From: Oscillospiraceae bacterium
GTDB lineage: Bacteria > Bacillota > Clostridia > Saccharofermentanales > Saccharofermentanaceae
DNA: 64,000 bases
Assembly: GCA_902780785.1 (NCBI GenBank)
Contig: CACZGS010000003.1
Coordinates: 186,001 to 250,000 of the forward strand
Direction of reading: 5' to 3'
Shown: positions 25,784 to 34,747 of the stretch, piece by piece
How the letters are laid out: each line of letters starts with the position of its first letter
Position numbering within the stretch: the stretch's first letter is position 1
The notes under the pieces: model-generated
What the model was told of the DNA's origin: nothing
What the model saw: the letters and a program-made list of their open reading frames with translations, nothing else
The model's database searches: none
Translations under genes and position numbers: made by a program

Positions 25784-27037
25784 ATGAAGGTTGAATTCGG
25801 CTACGGCAAAGGTGTACAGATAGTTGATATTCCTGACAAGAATCTTGATCAGATCCTTGTTGCAAACGACATTGAGCACGTAAGGCGCGGCCCTGATGCC
25901 GTTGTCTATGCGCTCGAAAATCCTATCGGATCACCCCGCCTCAAAGATCTCGTAAAGCCCGGTCAGAAGATCTGCATCATCACGAGCGACATCTCAAGAC
26001 CGATCCCGAGCTTCGACGTTATCCCTTCTATCCTGGATGAGCTCTATCTCGCAGGCTGCAAAAAGGAAGACATCTATGTCGTTTTCGCGCTTGGCTCACA
26101 CAGACCTCACACAGAAGAAGAGAAGAAAAAGCTCGTCGGCGAGCGCGTATACAGCGAAGTAAGATGCATCGACTCTGATCCTTCTGACTGCATCCACATG
26201 GGCGACACCTCAAGAGGAACACCCGTTGATATCACAAGGAGCGTTGCTGAGGCTGATTTCAGGATTGGCGTAGGCAATATCGAGTTCCACTATTTCGCAG
26301 GATATTCCGGCGGCGCAAAGGCCCTTATGCCCGGCGTCTCCACACCTTCTGCGATCCAGGCCAACCACCGCATGATGGTCGACGAGAAGGCCTGCGCAGG
26401 CAATTTAAACGGCAACCCTATAAGAGCAGACATCGAAGAATCTGAGACGTTCTGCCACTTAAGCTTCATCGTTAACCCGATCCTTGATGAGCACAAGCAC
26501 ATCGTATACTGCGTTGCAGGCGACGTTACAAAGGCTCACAGGGAAGGCTGCAAATATCTCGATCAGATGTACAGAAAGCCCTTAAAGAGAAGAGCCGACA
26601 TCGTTATCGTCTCACAGGGAGGCGCACCTAAGGATGCTAATCTCTACCAGACACAGAAAGCTCTGGACAACTCAAAATACGCTGTAGCTGACGGCGGCAC
26701 GATCATCGTCATCGGCGCATGCAATGAAGGCCTTGGCAGCGCCAAATTCGAAGAGTGGCTCACAACTGCCAATACACCTGACGAGCTTATCGAGAGAGTC
26801 GGAAAAGACTTCCAGTTGGGCGGCCATAAGGCAGCTGCGATCGCAATGGTATTAAAGCACGCAAAGATCGTTCTCATCTCAGAGATGGACGATGACTTCG
26901 TAAGATCCATTTTCTTGGAACCCAGGCATTCCGCACAGGAAGCATTCGACGAAGCTTATGCAAGATACGGCGAGGATTGCTCAGTCATCTGCATGCCTTT
27001 CGGCGGTGCGACACTCCCGATGCCGCCCGAAGAGTAA
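25784..27037 (+). CDS. larA: LarA-family nickel-pincer racemase/epimerase
   Basis: LarA enzymes interconvert the stereoisomers of 2-hydroxy acids such as lactate, using a nickel-pincer nucleotide covalently bound to a lysine. Seen here: ITSDISRPIPS near the N-terminus, ALGSHRPHTEEE with its catalytic-type histidine, and HYFAGYSGGAKALMPGV with the histidine and the cofactor-binding lysine. 417 aa fits the family. The cofactor-making proteins LarB, LarC and LarE are not in this window. Several LarA homologues act on acids other than lactate, so the substrate is open. GGGAG lies before the ATG. Confidence 0.82.
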   Translation: MKVEFGYGKGVQIVDIPDKNLDQILVANDIEHVRRGPDAVVYALENPIGSPRLKDLVKPGQKICIITSDISRPIPSFDVIPSILDELYLAGCKKEDIYVVFALGSHRPHTEEEKKKLVGERVYSEVRCIDSDPSDCIHMGDTSRGTPVDITRSVAEADFRIGVGNIEFHYFAGYSGGAKALMPGVSTPSAIQANHRMMVDEKACAGNLNGNPIRADIEESETFCHLSFIVNPILDEHKHIVYCVAGDVTKAHREGCKYLDQMYRKPLKRRADIVIVSQGGAPKDANLYQTQKALDNSKYAVADGGTIIVIGACNEGLGSAKFEEWLTTANTPDELIERVGKDFQLGGHKAAAIAMVLKHAKIVLISEMDDDFVRSIFLEPRHSAQEAFDEAYARYGEDCSVICMPFGGATLPMPPEE

Positions 27038-27119
27038 AGCTCTCTTCCCTCAATTTTCACGGGTTTGTAACAGAATTAGTATTACAATAAACGCGTAAAA
27101 CAAATTTGAGAGGTTTGCT

Positions 27120-27737
27120 ATGGGCTGGGATGCTGGATTTCTGCTCTACATTCAGGAATATATCAGGTCGGATTTCTTAAATCCGATCATGAAGGTTCTG
27201 ACTCATTCCGGCGATAAGGGCATCTTGCTTATCGTCCTTATCCTCGCTTTGCTCTTTATCCCGCGCACAAGAGCCATCGGCATCATGTCCACGATAAGCA
27301 TCGCGATCGAAGCCCTTCTCAATAACGTTCTCCTGAAGAACCTGATCGCAAGGACAAGACCATATGACGAGATCGAAGGGCTTGTAAATCTTGTCGGCAA
27401 GCAGAGTGATTACTCCTTCCCTTCAGGCCACACAGGCGCCGCATTCGCAGTCGCAGGCGCAATGCTCGTAGTCGCATTATTCGGGCTTCCCATGATCGAA
27501 AAGACCGGCGAGTTCAAACGTGCAGATCCTTCTCTTACATTCAAGCTCATTTCTGTGATCCTCATAATGTACGCCACGCTCCTTGCATTCTCCAGAATGT
27601 ACGTCGGCGTCCACTACCCCACAGACGTTCTCTGCGGCCTCTTACTCGGCCTTGGGACAAGCGCAGTTGCCTACCTGATATACCAGGTGGCGATAAAGAA
27701 GATCCACGAAAGAAAAGCAAAAGTAAAGGAAGCATAA
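27120..27737 (+). CDS. PAP2-family membrane phosphatase
   Basis: Membrane phosphatase of the type that dephosphorylates undecaprenyl pyrophosphate or phosphatidate. The three PAP2 motifs are clear: KNLIARTRP, PSGHT and SRMYVGVHYPTD. Five or six membrane helices and a Lys-rich C-terminal tail are predicted in 205 aa. GAGAGG lies before the ATG. It ends inside a terminator hairpin. Undecaprenyl-pyrophosphate recycling is a sensible guess, given how common this is in Bacillota, but the lipid substrate cannot be told from sequence. Confidence 0.88.
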   Translation: MGWDAGFLLYIQEYIRSDFLNPIMKVLTHSGDKGILLIVLILALLFIPRTRAIGIMSTISIAIEALLNNVLLKNLIARTRPYDEIEGLVNLVGKQSDYSFPSGHTGAAFAVAGAMLVVALFGLPMIEKTGEFKRADPSLTFKLISVILIMYATLLAFSRMYVGVHYPTDVLCGLLLGLGTSAVAYLIYQVAIKKIHERKAKVKEA

Positions 27738-27751
27738 AAGCTTCCTTTTTT
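27726..27751 (+). terminator. Terminator overlapping the PAP2 stop codon
   Basis: An 8-bp stem AAGGAAGC/GCTTCCTT (27726-27733 with 27740-27747), with the TAA stop in the loop, is followed by T residues to 27751. Confidence 0.85.
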
Positions 27752-27763
27752 GTTGGTGATGTT

Positions 27764-30073
27764 TTATTTTTCCTGCGTGTTTCCCCGCCCCGTCTTTTTC
27801 GCGATCTTCTCCTGATACAAGAGCTCGTCAGCATTGTTCAGGATCTCGTAGATATCGATCTTTCCGGTGATCGTGAACTTGTAGATACCGGTGCTCATCT
27901 CGATGGGATAAGGCTTTTGGACTTCATCGTTGTAGCGCTTGGTAACCATATCGATCCTGGCTTTGAGCTTGGCAACATCAATGTCAGAACCTGTGATGGC
28001 GAGCGTTACAAACTCGTCGCCGCCGAAGCGTCCGATAACATCGGAATCTCTGAAGGATTCATGGAGGATCCTGGCGATCGTGCAAAGCGCGAAGTCACCG
28101 TCATCGTGACCGTACTTGTCGTTGATCTTCTTGAGGTTATCCATGTCCGCATAGCAGATGACTGCGACCTTATCCTGATTGGCCGGGTCGTCCAACTGCT
28201 TCTCGGAATTGGCGATAAAACCTCTTCTGTTGTAGAGCCTTGTGAGCTCGTCTTTTTGAGCGATCTCTTCAAGCTTGGTGTTATCCCTGATAAATCTTTC
28301 AAGAGAGTTCTGGAGGGCCTGCTTGGCCTTATTCTGCTCTTCCATCATGTAGAGTGACCTCAGCGTAACTGAGAGCTGTGATGCGACGGAAGATACGCTT
28401 ATCGAATACTGGATCGGAAGCTCGATGACAAGAAGACCGTAAACATTCTCACCGACAAAAAGAGGAGCTACGATCATGGTACGTCTAGTTGAATCGTCTA
28501 CAAATTCATTCTCGAAAATATACTCGGTACGAAGGAGCTGCAGCTCTTCTGAAGGAGTCTTTATTTCCTTTCCCTCGCTGTATGCTTTAAGCAGGATCGA
28601 TGCAGGTACTCTCCAGTTGTTTTCGCCGTGGTTCTTAACATTGCCCTGGAAAAGATAAAGCATCGACTTCGTAAAACCTAATCCGTAGAGGCCTCCCAAA
28701 AGGTTCTCATAAGGGATCTCCGAGCCGCCCTCGTTAAGGAAGACTTCTCCCATCTGGCGGTTTACGACGCTTCTCATTCTCTCGTTTCTTCTTCTCGCGG
28801 AATTTGCAGGAAGTATGCCCGAGAAAGCAAGGCGTCTGTAAAACTTCGTGAAGACATCATTGATAAGGTCTCTGTCAGCCTCGTTATCTATCAGGCTTAA
28901 TGACTTGTTCTGCATCGTCTGAAGGACATTGAAGAACTTCTCTCTTGTAGACAGGACAAACAGATCGGACTTCAGGAGAACGGTGAACTTATCGTTCATC
29001 ACTTCGATCATTGACTTTTTGTCTTCAGCCTGAAGGAATTCGATGTAGGAACTTACAAAACCATCCAGCGCAACTGTAATTGATCCGGAATCGACGAAAT
29101 CATTGAACATGTATTCTTTAATGATCTTATAGACCTTATTATCGTCGATATCATTGCCCTCGATATGGAATCTCTTATACATTATCTCCGCATCGAAATC
29201 ATCGCATCCGCAGGAGCTCCTCTGCACAAGATGTGTATCGACTGTCATGTCCTTCAAAGCCGTTCCGTTGATGTAATTCTCAGCGTTCATTACGGCTTTA
29301 TATGCAAGTGATGCAGAGCTTGCTTCAACAGTCGTCAGAGGCGGTTCCAAAGACACGGAGAAGATATCGTCATCGAATCCTACGACCATGATATCCTTTC
29401 CCGGAGTAAGACCTCTTCTTGCAAGTTCATTGTATCCTCCGACTGCCATCGAGTCGTTCGCGAAAACCAGCGCATCAATGTCACTGTTCTTATCGAGCAA
29501 TTCGCCCGTGACAGCTTCGCTTGCCATCGAGAAATCGCCAAATACGATCTTGTTCTCATCTACGGGAATGCCATGGTTTTCGAGCACCTGCTTATATATA
29601 TCAAGTCTTTCCCTTGCATCCCTGTTCGTAACGGGTCCGGATACAAAACCGATATCTTTTGCGCCATGTCTTTCTATAAGGTGATCCAGCGTTTCTTTAA
29701 GGCCGGAAGCATTGTTGAACGTTACCGAATGATATCCTTCAAAGTCAGAGAAAAGACATACGATCGGGACCTTGGGCATCTTCTGCAAAAAGGCCTTCTG
29801 GGTCTCGATATCTGCTCTCGAACAGATGAGTCCCTGAAGGATGTAGATGATATCCACATTTCTTTCGGTCGGAAGATCGAAGATCATGTTGTACTGATAT
29901 TCATACTTCCTGTCGGCATATCTGCTGTCGGTCTTGCCGATGTAGTGGCCCGGGAAAACGAACAGATTGGCATCGATTGTTTTTGCCGCCTGCTCCGCAC
30001 CTATGGCCGCCTGATTAGAAAAGAAATTGTCGATATCGTCTATTACCAGTCCGATATTCAGTTTACGTCCCAT
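27764..30073 (-). CDS. Sugar-binding-domain and GGDEF diguanylate cyclase
   Basis: Cytoplasmic sensor that would make cyclic di-GMP. Residues 5-280 form a LacI/periplasmic-binding type domain (GLVIDDIDNFFSNQAAIGAE, ALVFANDSMAVGG, DIMVVGFDDD). There is neither a DNA-binding helix-turn-helix nor a signal peptide. A short SSCGC motif follows at 286-290, then a long helical and possibly GAF-like middle. The GGDEF domain has an intact active site, G684-GDEF, and an intact inhibitory I-site, R675-DSD, five residues before it. It lies 37 bases after the related 1040-aa gene and is probably co-transcribed with it. Confidence 0.88.
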   Translation of the reverse strand: MGRKLNIGLVIDDIDNFFSNQAAIGAEQAAKTIDANLFVFPGHYIGKTDSRYADRKYEYQYNMIFDLPTERNVDIIYILQGLICSRADIETQKAFLQKMPKVPIVCLFSDFEGYHSVTFNNASGLKETLDHLIERHGAKDIGFVSGPVTNRDARERLDIYKQVLENHGIPVDENKIVFGDFSMASEAVTGELLDKNSDIDALVFANDSMAVGGYNELARRGLTPGKDIMVVGFDDDIFSVSLEPPLTTVEASSASLAYKAVMNAENYINGTALKDMTVDTHLVQRSSCGCDDFDAEIMYKRFHIEGNDIDDNKVYKIIKEYMFNDFVDSGSITVALDGFVSSYIEFLQAEDKKSMIEVMNDKFTVLLKSDLFVLSTREKFFNVLQTMQNKSLSLIDNEADRDLINDVFTKFYRRLAFSGILPANSARRRNERMRSVVNRQMGEVFLNEGGSEIPYENLLGGLYGLGFTKSMLYLFQGNVKNHGENNWRVPASILLKAYSEGKEIKTPSEELQLLRTEYIFENEFVDDSTRRTMIVAPLFVGENVYGLLVIELPIQYSISVSSVASQLSVTLRSLYMMEEQNKAKQALQNSLERFIRDNTKLEEIAQKDELTRLYNRRGFIANSEKQLDDPANQDKVAVICYADMDNLKKINDKYGHDDGDFALCTIARILHESFRDSDVIGRFGGDEFVTLAITGSDIDVAKLKARIDMVTKRYNDEVQKPYPIEMSTGIYKFTITGKIDIYEILNNADELLYQEKIAKKTGRGNTQEK

Positions 30074-30110
30074 GTGTTTCTCCTTCCGTTCCTATTATCA
30101 CCCTTAAAGA

Positions 30111-33100
30111 TCAGAAGCCGCGCAGACGTTTCCTTGCCATCTTGTCTGCATACATTTTCGAATCGGCTTCAAGTATCATATCTTCGATATCTATATTACT
30201 GTCAATTATACGCTCTGCAATACCCAAGCTTGCGCTTACTTCGTAAGGCTTGTCGGTCATTGCCGGATCCTGATCTGCATACTGCTCTATCTCAAGTCTG
30301 ATGCTCTTAACTTCATTCTCGAGCTTCTTATCACCTATTATCGCGAAAGCAAATTCATCACCGCCGTATCTTGCAGCGATGCCGTTGTCCTTAACATACT
30401 TCAGCATTGCCCTCGCAAGAGTCTGAATAGCGAAGTCGCCGTTCTCGTGTCCGTACGTATCGTTTATTGTCTTAAGCTTATCCATGTCGATCGAGAAGAG
30501 AGATAATATCCTGCCCTTATTTGAAGGCACGTTAAGGAGCTTATTGAGCACCGTGAAAAATCCTCTTCTGTTATAAAGACCTGTTAAGAAATCCTGCTCC
30601 GAGAGCATCTCATTTGTCCTGCTCGCGGATATGAGCTTGCGGTTGTTATTGACCGCGTTAACGGCAGCGTTAATGAAGTTTCCGAACTCTTCGAATCTCT
30701 GCTCGGATCTCATCGATACTCTCGTGTAACCGTTTACTACATAACCGAATGACTCTGTATTAGACCTTATCTGCTTGAACAGCAAAACGTTGATATTGCT
30801 GTCTTTTGCAAGGATCAGATCGTAATCCGGCATCGGGTATTTCATGCGGTAGAACTTCTGCGCGAAAGTATATTTATTCGCTCTTCCGTGGAATATCGAA
30901 TGGCAGCATTCATCAGGCTCAACGATACCTACGAAGTAATACTGGCTCCGCCACATCCAGATGGAATTCTGCAGATTATCCGCGGCTTCATCCAAGTTCT
31001 CTGATGACGTCATTCTGGATACGAAACGTCCCATTTCGAGCATGTGTCTGAATGAATCCATGTTCTCTTCAGCCAGCACATCTACGGTCTTTGACCAAGG
31101 GAATTCGGAACGGTCCATGCATCCGCAGGACTGCATGTGCATTGCTCTGTAAGGGATCAGGAACGAATCGTTCTCGACCTTCTTTCCTTCTTTCCAATCG
31201 TTGATCCTCTTTAAGATCTGCTCAGGTATCTGATTATAATCAAGCTCGCATGTAGTCAATACGGGATCGTTGAACTGGCCCTGCCAGATGCCGTCAAAAC
31301 CCGTAACTATTACGTCTTCGGGAATGCGCTTTCCGTAACGCTTAAGCGCGTCCATGACGCCTACAGCCATCGAGTCATTGGCGCAGACGATCGCATCAGG
31401 AAGCTCGTAGCCGTTCTCCAGAAGATCGCACATAACCGTAAATGCGGGAGCCTGCCAGAAATCGCCGTAAAAGATATTTGCGGTAGAAGTCTTGATGCCG
31501 TGATCGTCAAGGACCTTCTTAAAGATCATGATACGTTCTTCGGAGAACGGATTATCCCTGAATCCGCCGAACATGTCGAGCCTTCTCGCACCATGCACTT
31601 CTATGACGTGCTTTACCAGCTCTTCGAATGCCGAACCGTATTCAAAATCAGCATTGATGCAGCCTTTGACCGGACGCTGGAATGTTATTACCGGAACGCC
31701 CTTCTCATGCCCTATCTCAACGAGCCTGTCGATGACTTCCCTGCTCTTTATCATCTCCCCGAAGATAATGATGCAGGCAAGATCCATCTTCAAAAGAAGA
31801 TTGGCAAAATCAAGTTCCAGTTCAGTCTGGACAGGGTCCGGATTATCGACATTGAAAGTAAAGCTCGAGAGTATGAATCTGCTCTTTATCTCTTCAGTCT
31901 GCAATGCTTTCATGAACAGACTGTAGTTATCCGAATCGTCCCATACGCCGCACACTGCTATGAGCTTGCGCCTGTCTTCATTATTGATCCTTTTGCGCAG
32001 GAGAATATTGCGGATATGTATCGATGATTTTGAGAATGCATTGATCGCGAAAACAATGGAGGCGCTGTCATAATCCTTCGGAGCTTCAAAGACCATCCTG
32101 TGCTTCTGCCAGTTCCTGTCGAGCCTTATGGTATAAGGATCAGTGACCTGTTCGTCATCGTCGTCAGACTTGAAGATGCACCTTATCGTACGTTCTTCAT
32201 CAGCTCTGCCGTCGAAAGAGAACTCGTAGAATTCACCTTTCTTAAAAGGAAATCCGCCCTGCAGAAGTCTTGTCTCACCGGACACTCCGGAGATGTATGA
32301 AGGCGTGATAATGAGCTCGTCTTCCATGAAGCTTACATTGGCATTTAAGTCGCCTTCAGCGACATAGAAAGCATTGGCAGTGTTATTGCTGTCTGAGTCC
32401 TCCGTATTTAGCGCCAGGACTCTTGCAGGCCTGTTTACCTGTCTGTTATATCTCGGCTTCTGATAGACTCTTACATAGTCAACCAGGAGTTCAGAATCGT
32501 TAGCGTCTATCTCAGCTTTGTTATCACCTTTTCCAAGTCTATCGGAACCGACGGAAACGCCTATTACAAGGTGGAACGGCTTATTGAACGGTGCAGGATA
32601 AGGTTCTTCGTTTTCGCCTGTTCTGGAGAACCAGTAAGACGTTCTGTAATATTCTTTTCCGTCACATGCGAAAATGATCTCATCCTGATCCCACTCGCAT
32701 GAGAAGATATGGAAGTCATTGGAGAAATCCGTATTAAGTCTCTGAAAGCTCCCTGAACGCTGTGTGTAAGGATAACCGAAAGCAACACGGGAGACAGCTT
32801 CATCAGTCCTGTTTCCGGCGATCTCGACCATGTCGATCTGACCGTGCAAAGGAAACTCTTTATAGCATTCTGCATCCTTGTCATAGCCTTCAGTAGGCAT
32901 AAGCCTGATATAGCTTAAAAGGCCCTTTGCCTTAGGCACTTTGATCCTTGCGATTATCTTGCCGTAGGTAAAATCCTTTTTGCCGATCGAAGTGATCCTG
33001 CCGGAAAGATATCTCATCTCACCGGAATTATTCGTAGTGATCTTTGGTCTTATGGAAAGGCAGCCGTCTTTTACTTCAATGCAGTCGGTTCCTGAGTATT

Positions 33101-33233
33101 CCTGCTTCTCGCCGTCGAGCCAGCCCGGCGCACGAGTCTCTGCGTTCCAGAACTCTTCCTTAAGCTGACCTTTATTAAATTCTTCAGCCCAGACAATATG
33201 ATAATTGTCCGGCAGCGAGACCTTGTTACTCAT
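30111..33233 (-). CDS. Pseudo-GH16, sugar-binding-domain and GGDEF fusion protein
   Basis: A 1040-aa multidomain protein without signal peptide or membrane helix. Residues 1-250 are a GH16 (laminarinase/lichenase-like) fold whose catalytic motif reads G-Q132-I-D-M-V-E137; the nucleophile Glu is Gln (CAG at 32838-32840), so it should be hydrolytically dead. Residues about 275-395 resemble a carbohydrate-binding beta-sandwich. About 410-690 is a LacI-type sugar-binding domain (IVCANDSMAVGVMDALKRYG). SCGC sits at 702-705, a helical linker follows, and GGDEF is at 957-961. The I-site is degenerate. I infer an intracellular beta-glucan or oligosaccharide sensor controlling cyclic di-GMP. AAGGG precedes the ATG. 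Confidence 0.85.
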   Translation of the reverse strand: MSNKVSLPDNYHIVWAEEFNKGQLKEEFWNAETRAPGWLDGEKQEYSGTDCIEVKDGCLSIRPKITTNNSGEMRYLSGRITSIGKKDFTYGKIIARIKVPKAKGLLSYIRLMPTEGYDKDAECYKEFPLHGQIDMVEIAGNRTDEAVSRVAFGYPYTQRSGSFQRLNTDFSNDFHIFSCEWDQDEIIFACDGKEYYRTSYWFSRTGENEEPYPAPFNKPFHLVIGVSVGSDRLGKGDNKAEIDANDSELLVDYVRVYQKPRYNRQVNRPARVLALNTEDSDSNNTANAFYVAEGDLNANVSFMEDELIITPSYISGVSGETRLLQGGFPFKKGEFYEFSFDGRADEERTIRCIFKSDDDDEQVTDPYTIRLDRNWQKHRMVFEAPKDYDSASIVFAINAFSKSSIHIRNILLRKRINNEDRRKLIAVCGVWDDSDNYSLFMKALQTEEIKSRFILSSFTFNVDNPDPVQTELELDFANLLLKMDLACIIIFGEMIKSREVIDRLVEIGHEKGVPVITFQRPVKGCINADFEYGSAFEELVKHVIEVHGARRLDMFGGFRDNPFSEERIMIFKKVLDDHGIKTSTANIFYGDFWQAPAFTVMCDLLENGYELPDAIVCANDSMAVGVMDALKRYGKRIPEDVIVTGFDGIWQGQFNDPVLTTCELDYNQIPEQILKRINDWKEGKKVENDSFLIPYRAMHMQSCGCMDRSEFPWSKTVDVLAEENMDSFRHMLEMGRFVSRMTSSENLDEAADNLQNSIWMWRSQYYFVGIVEPDECCHSIFHGRANKYTFAQKFYRMKYPMPDYDLILAKDSNINVLLFKQIRSNTESFGYVVNGYTRVSMRSEQRFEEFGNFINAAVNAVNNNRKLISASRTNEMLSEQDFLTGLYNRRGFFTVLNKLLNVPSNKGRILSLFSIDMDKLKTINDTYGHENGDFAIQTLARAMLKYVKDNGIAARYGGDEFAFAIIGDKKLENEVKSIRLEIEQYADQDPAMTDKPYEVSASLGIAERIIDSNIDIEDMILEADSKMYADKMARKRLRGF

Positions 33234-33263
33234 TGAACCCTTATTCCGTGAGAATGACGGATC

Positions 33264-33920
33264 TTACTTGTTATCTACTGCCCAAACGTCAGTGTCGTTG
33301 CTCCTAGCCATAACGTATTTATAGCAGTCGTCAGCACTGACTTCGAATGCCTTGAAAATATCCTTTACAGCATCGTAGATCGCTTTGCATCTGATGATGT
33401 CGACAGTGTCGTGTGCCTGTGAGAAAAGGCCGAAGATAAGCATGTCGTACATCTTGTAGAAGTCGACCTTGAATGCATCGAATTCATTGATGGCTCTTAA
33501 GAATAATTCCTTATTCTCAGGCTCATATGTGCGCAGGATATTAAGGAGATGCATCTCCTTCTTAACGCAGCCGGCAATGGCATTTACGCTTGCCTTCATG
33601 CCGGGATTAACTGTTCTTGTGTTGTAACGGACGATAGTCATGGAAAGCTCATCTACCATATCGATACAGTCTTCGATATGTCTGGCCATCTGGAAAATAG
33701 TGATCCTCTTCTCGGGATCCTGCTCGACCTGATGGAGCTTGTCTGCAAATGCGTGGAAAATATGGTCGCCGTCATCTTCGAGCTTGTTGATGCGTCTGGA
33801 GATCGCTACTCTGTCTTCTATCTTTTCGAGCATTCCGAGGAGCTCGACACATTCTTCATTAAGAATCTCAGACAACTGCTGAGCGTGATCAAATAAATAT
33901 TCGCGATCTTCGTTATTCAT
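33264..33920 (-). CDS. DUF47/PhoU-like protein, probable phosphate-transport accessory
   Basis: An all-helical protein of the DUF47 family, related to PhoU and usually encoded beside a Pit-type phosphate permease. Typical segments are KLEDDGDHIFHAFADKLHQV and FQMARHIEDCIDMVDELSMT, with the paired E/D-x-x-x-D motifs that bind metal clusters in PhoU-like proteins. No Pit permease is adjacent here, which is odd for the family. I start at the ATG at 33920, which follows GGAGG by 10 bases (218 aa); the open frame extends nine codons upstream without support. It has its own promoter. Confidence 0.85.
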   Translation of the reverse strand: MNNEDREYLFDHAQQLSEILNEECVELLGMLEKIEDRVAISRRINKLEDDGDHIFHAFADKLHQVEQDPEKRITIFQMARHIEDCIDMVDELSMTIVRYNTRTVNPGMKASVNAIAGCVKKEMHLLNILRTYEPENKELFLRAINEFDAFKVDFYKMYDMLIFGLFSQAHDTVDIIRCKAIYDAVKDIFKAFEVSADDCYKYVMARSNDTDVWAVDNK

Positions 33921-33983
33921 TAAACCAAATCCTCCGGACACCAAATAAGACTACTACATCGTTTATTATATATTAACAAAGAT

Positions 33984-34012
33984 ATTTTATTCAAGATAAT
34001 TTACAGTATCAA
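33984..34012 (-). promoter_or_regulatory. Sigma-A promoter of the DUF47 gene
   Basis: Minus-strand TTGATA (34007-34012) and TAAAAT (33984-33989) are spaced by 17 bases, directly after the sepF terminator. The GGDEF genes downstream may be read from it too, as no terminator separates them. Confidence 0.65.
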
Positions 34013-34031
34013 AGACGGATCTGAGGCAAAG

Positions 34032-34056
34032 AAAAAGGGTTGTCACAAGACAACCC
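34032..34056 (-). terminator. Terminator of sepF
   Basis: A perfect 8-bp stem GGGTTGTC/GACAACCC with a four-base loop (34037-34044, 34049-34056) is followed on the minus strand by TTTTTC. Confidence 0.88.
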
Positions 34057-34087
34057 GTTATTTCTTTTTTGTTTGTTAAGTTAAGTA

Positions 34088-34570
34088 TTAGAGAGCGGAA
34101 ACCTTTGTGCCGATCTGCTCAGCTTCCTGATTCTCAACAACGAGGTTTACAGACTTAGGTGTGCAAACGAATGTTGTCTTAACAGGTGTAGGCTCAACTC
34201 TTCCGCCTAATGCATAAACACCGCCGGAGATGTAGTCAACTACTCTCTGATTCTTATCTGTGTTTGTGAGGTTGCAGATAACGATGTGGCCTTCACGGAT
34301 GTGATCGCAAACGATCTGGCTTGTTCTGATGTCATAAGGTGTGAGCATTATGACTGTTGCGTTGTGCTGCATTACAGGTGTAGTAACTGCGGGCTGCTCC
34401 TGAACGAAGGTGCGAGGCTCCTCATAGTAAGACTCCTCTGCAATAGGCTCTTGCTCGTATGCATCTTCTTCAATGTAGCCCTCTTCCTCACCGTAATAGT
34501 TTTCTTCCATCTCATCTTCTACTGGTGTGAACATGCTTCCGAAGAAATTCTTAACGTTAAAAGTGCCCAT
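34088..34570 (-). CDS. sepF: Cell-division protein SepF
   Basis: Membrane-tethering and bundling partner of FtsZ at the division septum. The N-terminal MGTFNVKNFFGSMF can form the membrane-binding amphipathic helix. It is followed by an acidic Glu/Tyr-rich linker and the conserved SepF core (TVIMLTPYDIRTSQIVCDHI, then VVDYISGGVYALGG). The ATG at 34570 has AAGGAGG upstream, giving 160 aa. It lies downstream of yggS, the same order as the yggS-sepF cluster of many Bacillota. Confidence 0.94.
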   Translation of the reverse strand: MGTFNVKNFFGSMFTPVEDEMEENYYGEEEGYIEEDAYEQEPIAEESYYEEPRTFVQEQPAVTTPVMQHNATVIMLTPYDIRTSQIVCDHIREGHIVICNLTNTDKNQRVVDYISGGVYALGGRVEPTPVKTTFVCTPKSVNLVVENQEAEQIGTKVSAL

Positions 34571-34747
34571 TTGTTTTTCCTCCTTAATAATTCGCCCGAC
34601 CAAGGACATTCATATAAGATACTTCGGATATTAACGAACTTTGATTTTCGGCTCAATAGTTTTGGGCAATATGACACAAGAAGGTAACTTAACTCGGGGT
34701 TTTATTACAAAATGTAACAAAAATCAGGAATATTTTACCGAACATTG

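Noticed and set aside
28476-29684. Plus-strand open frames opposite the GGDEF genes
   Set aside because: Antisense shadows of the real minus-strand coding frames with no ribosome sites or domains.
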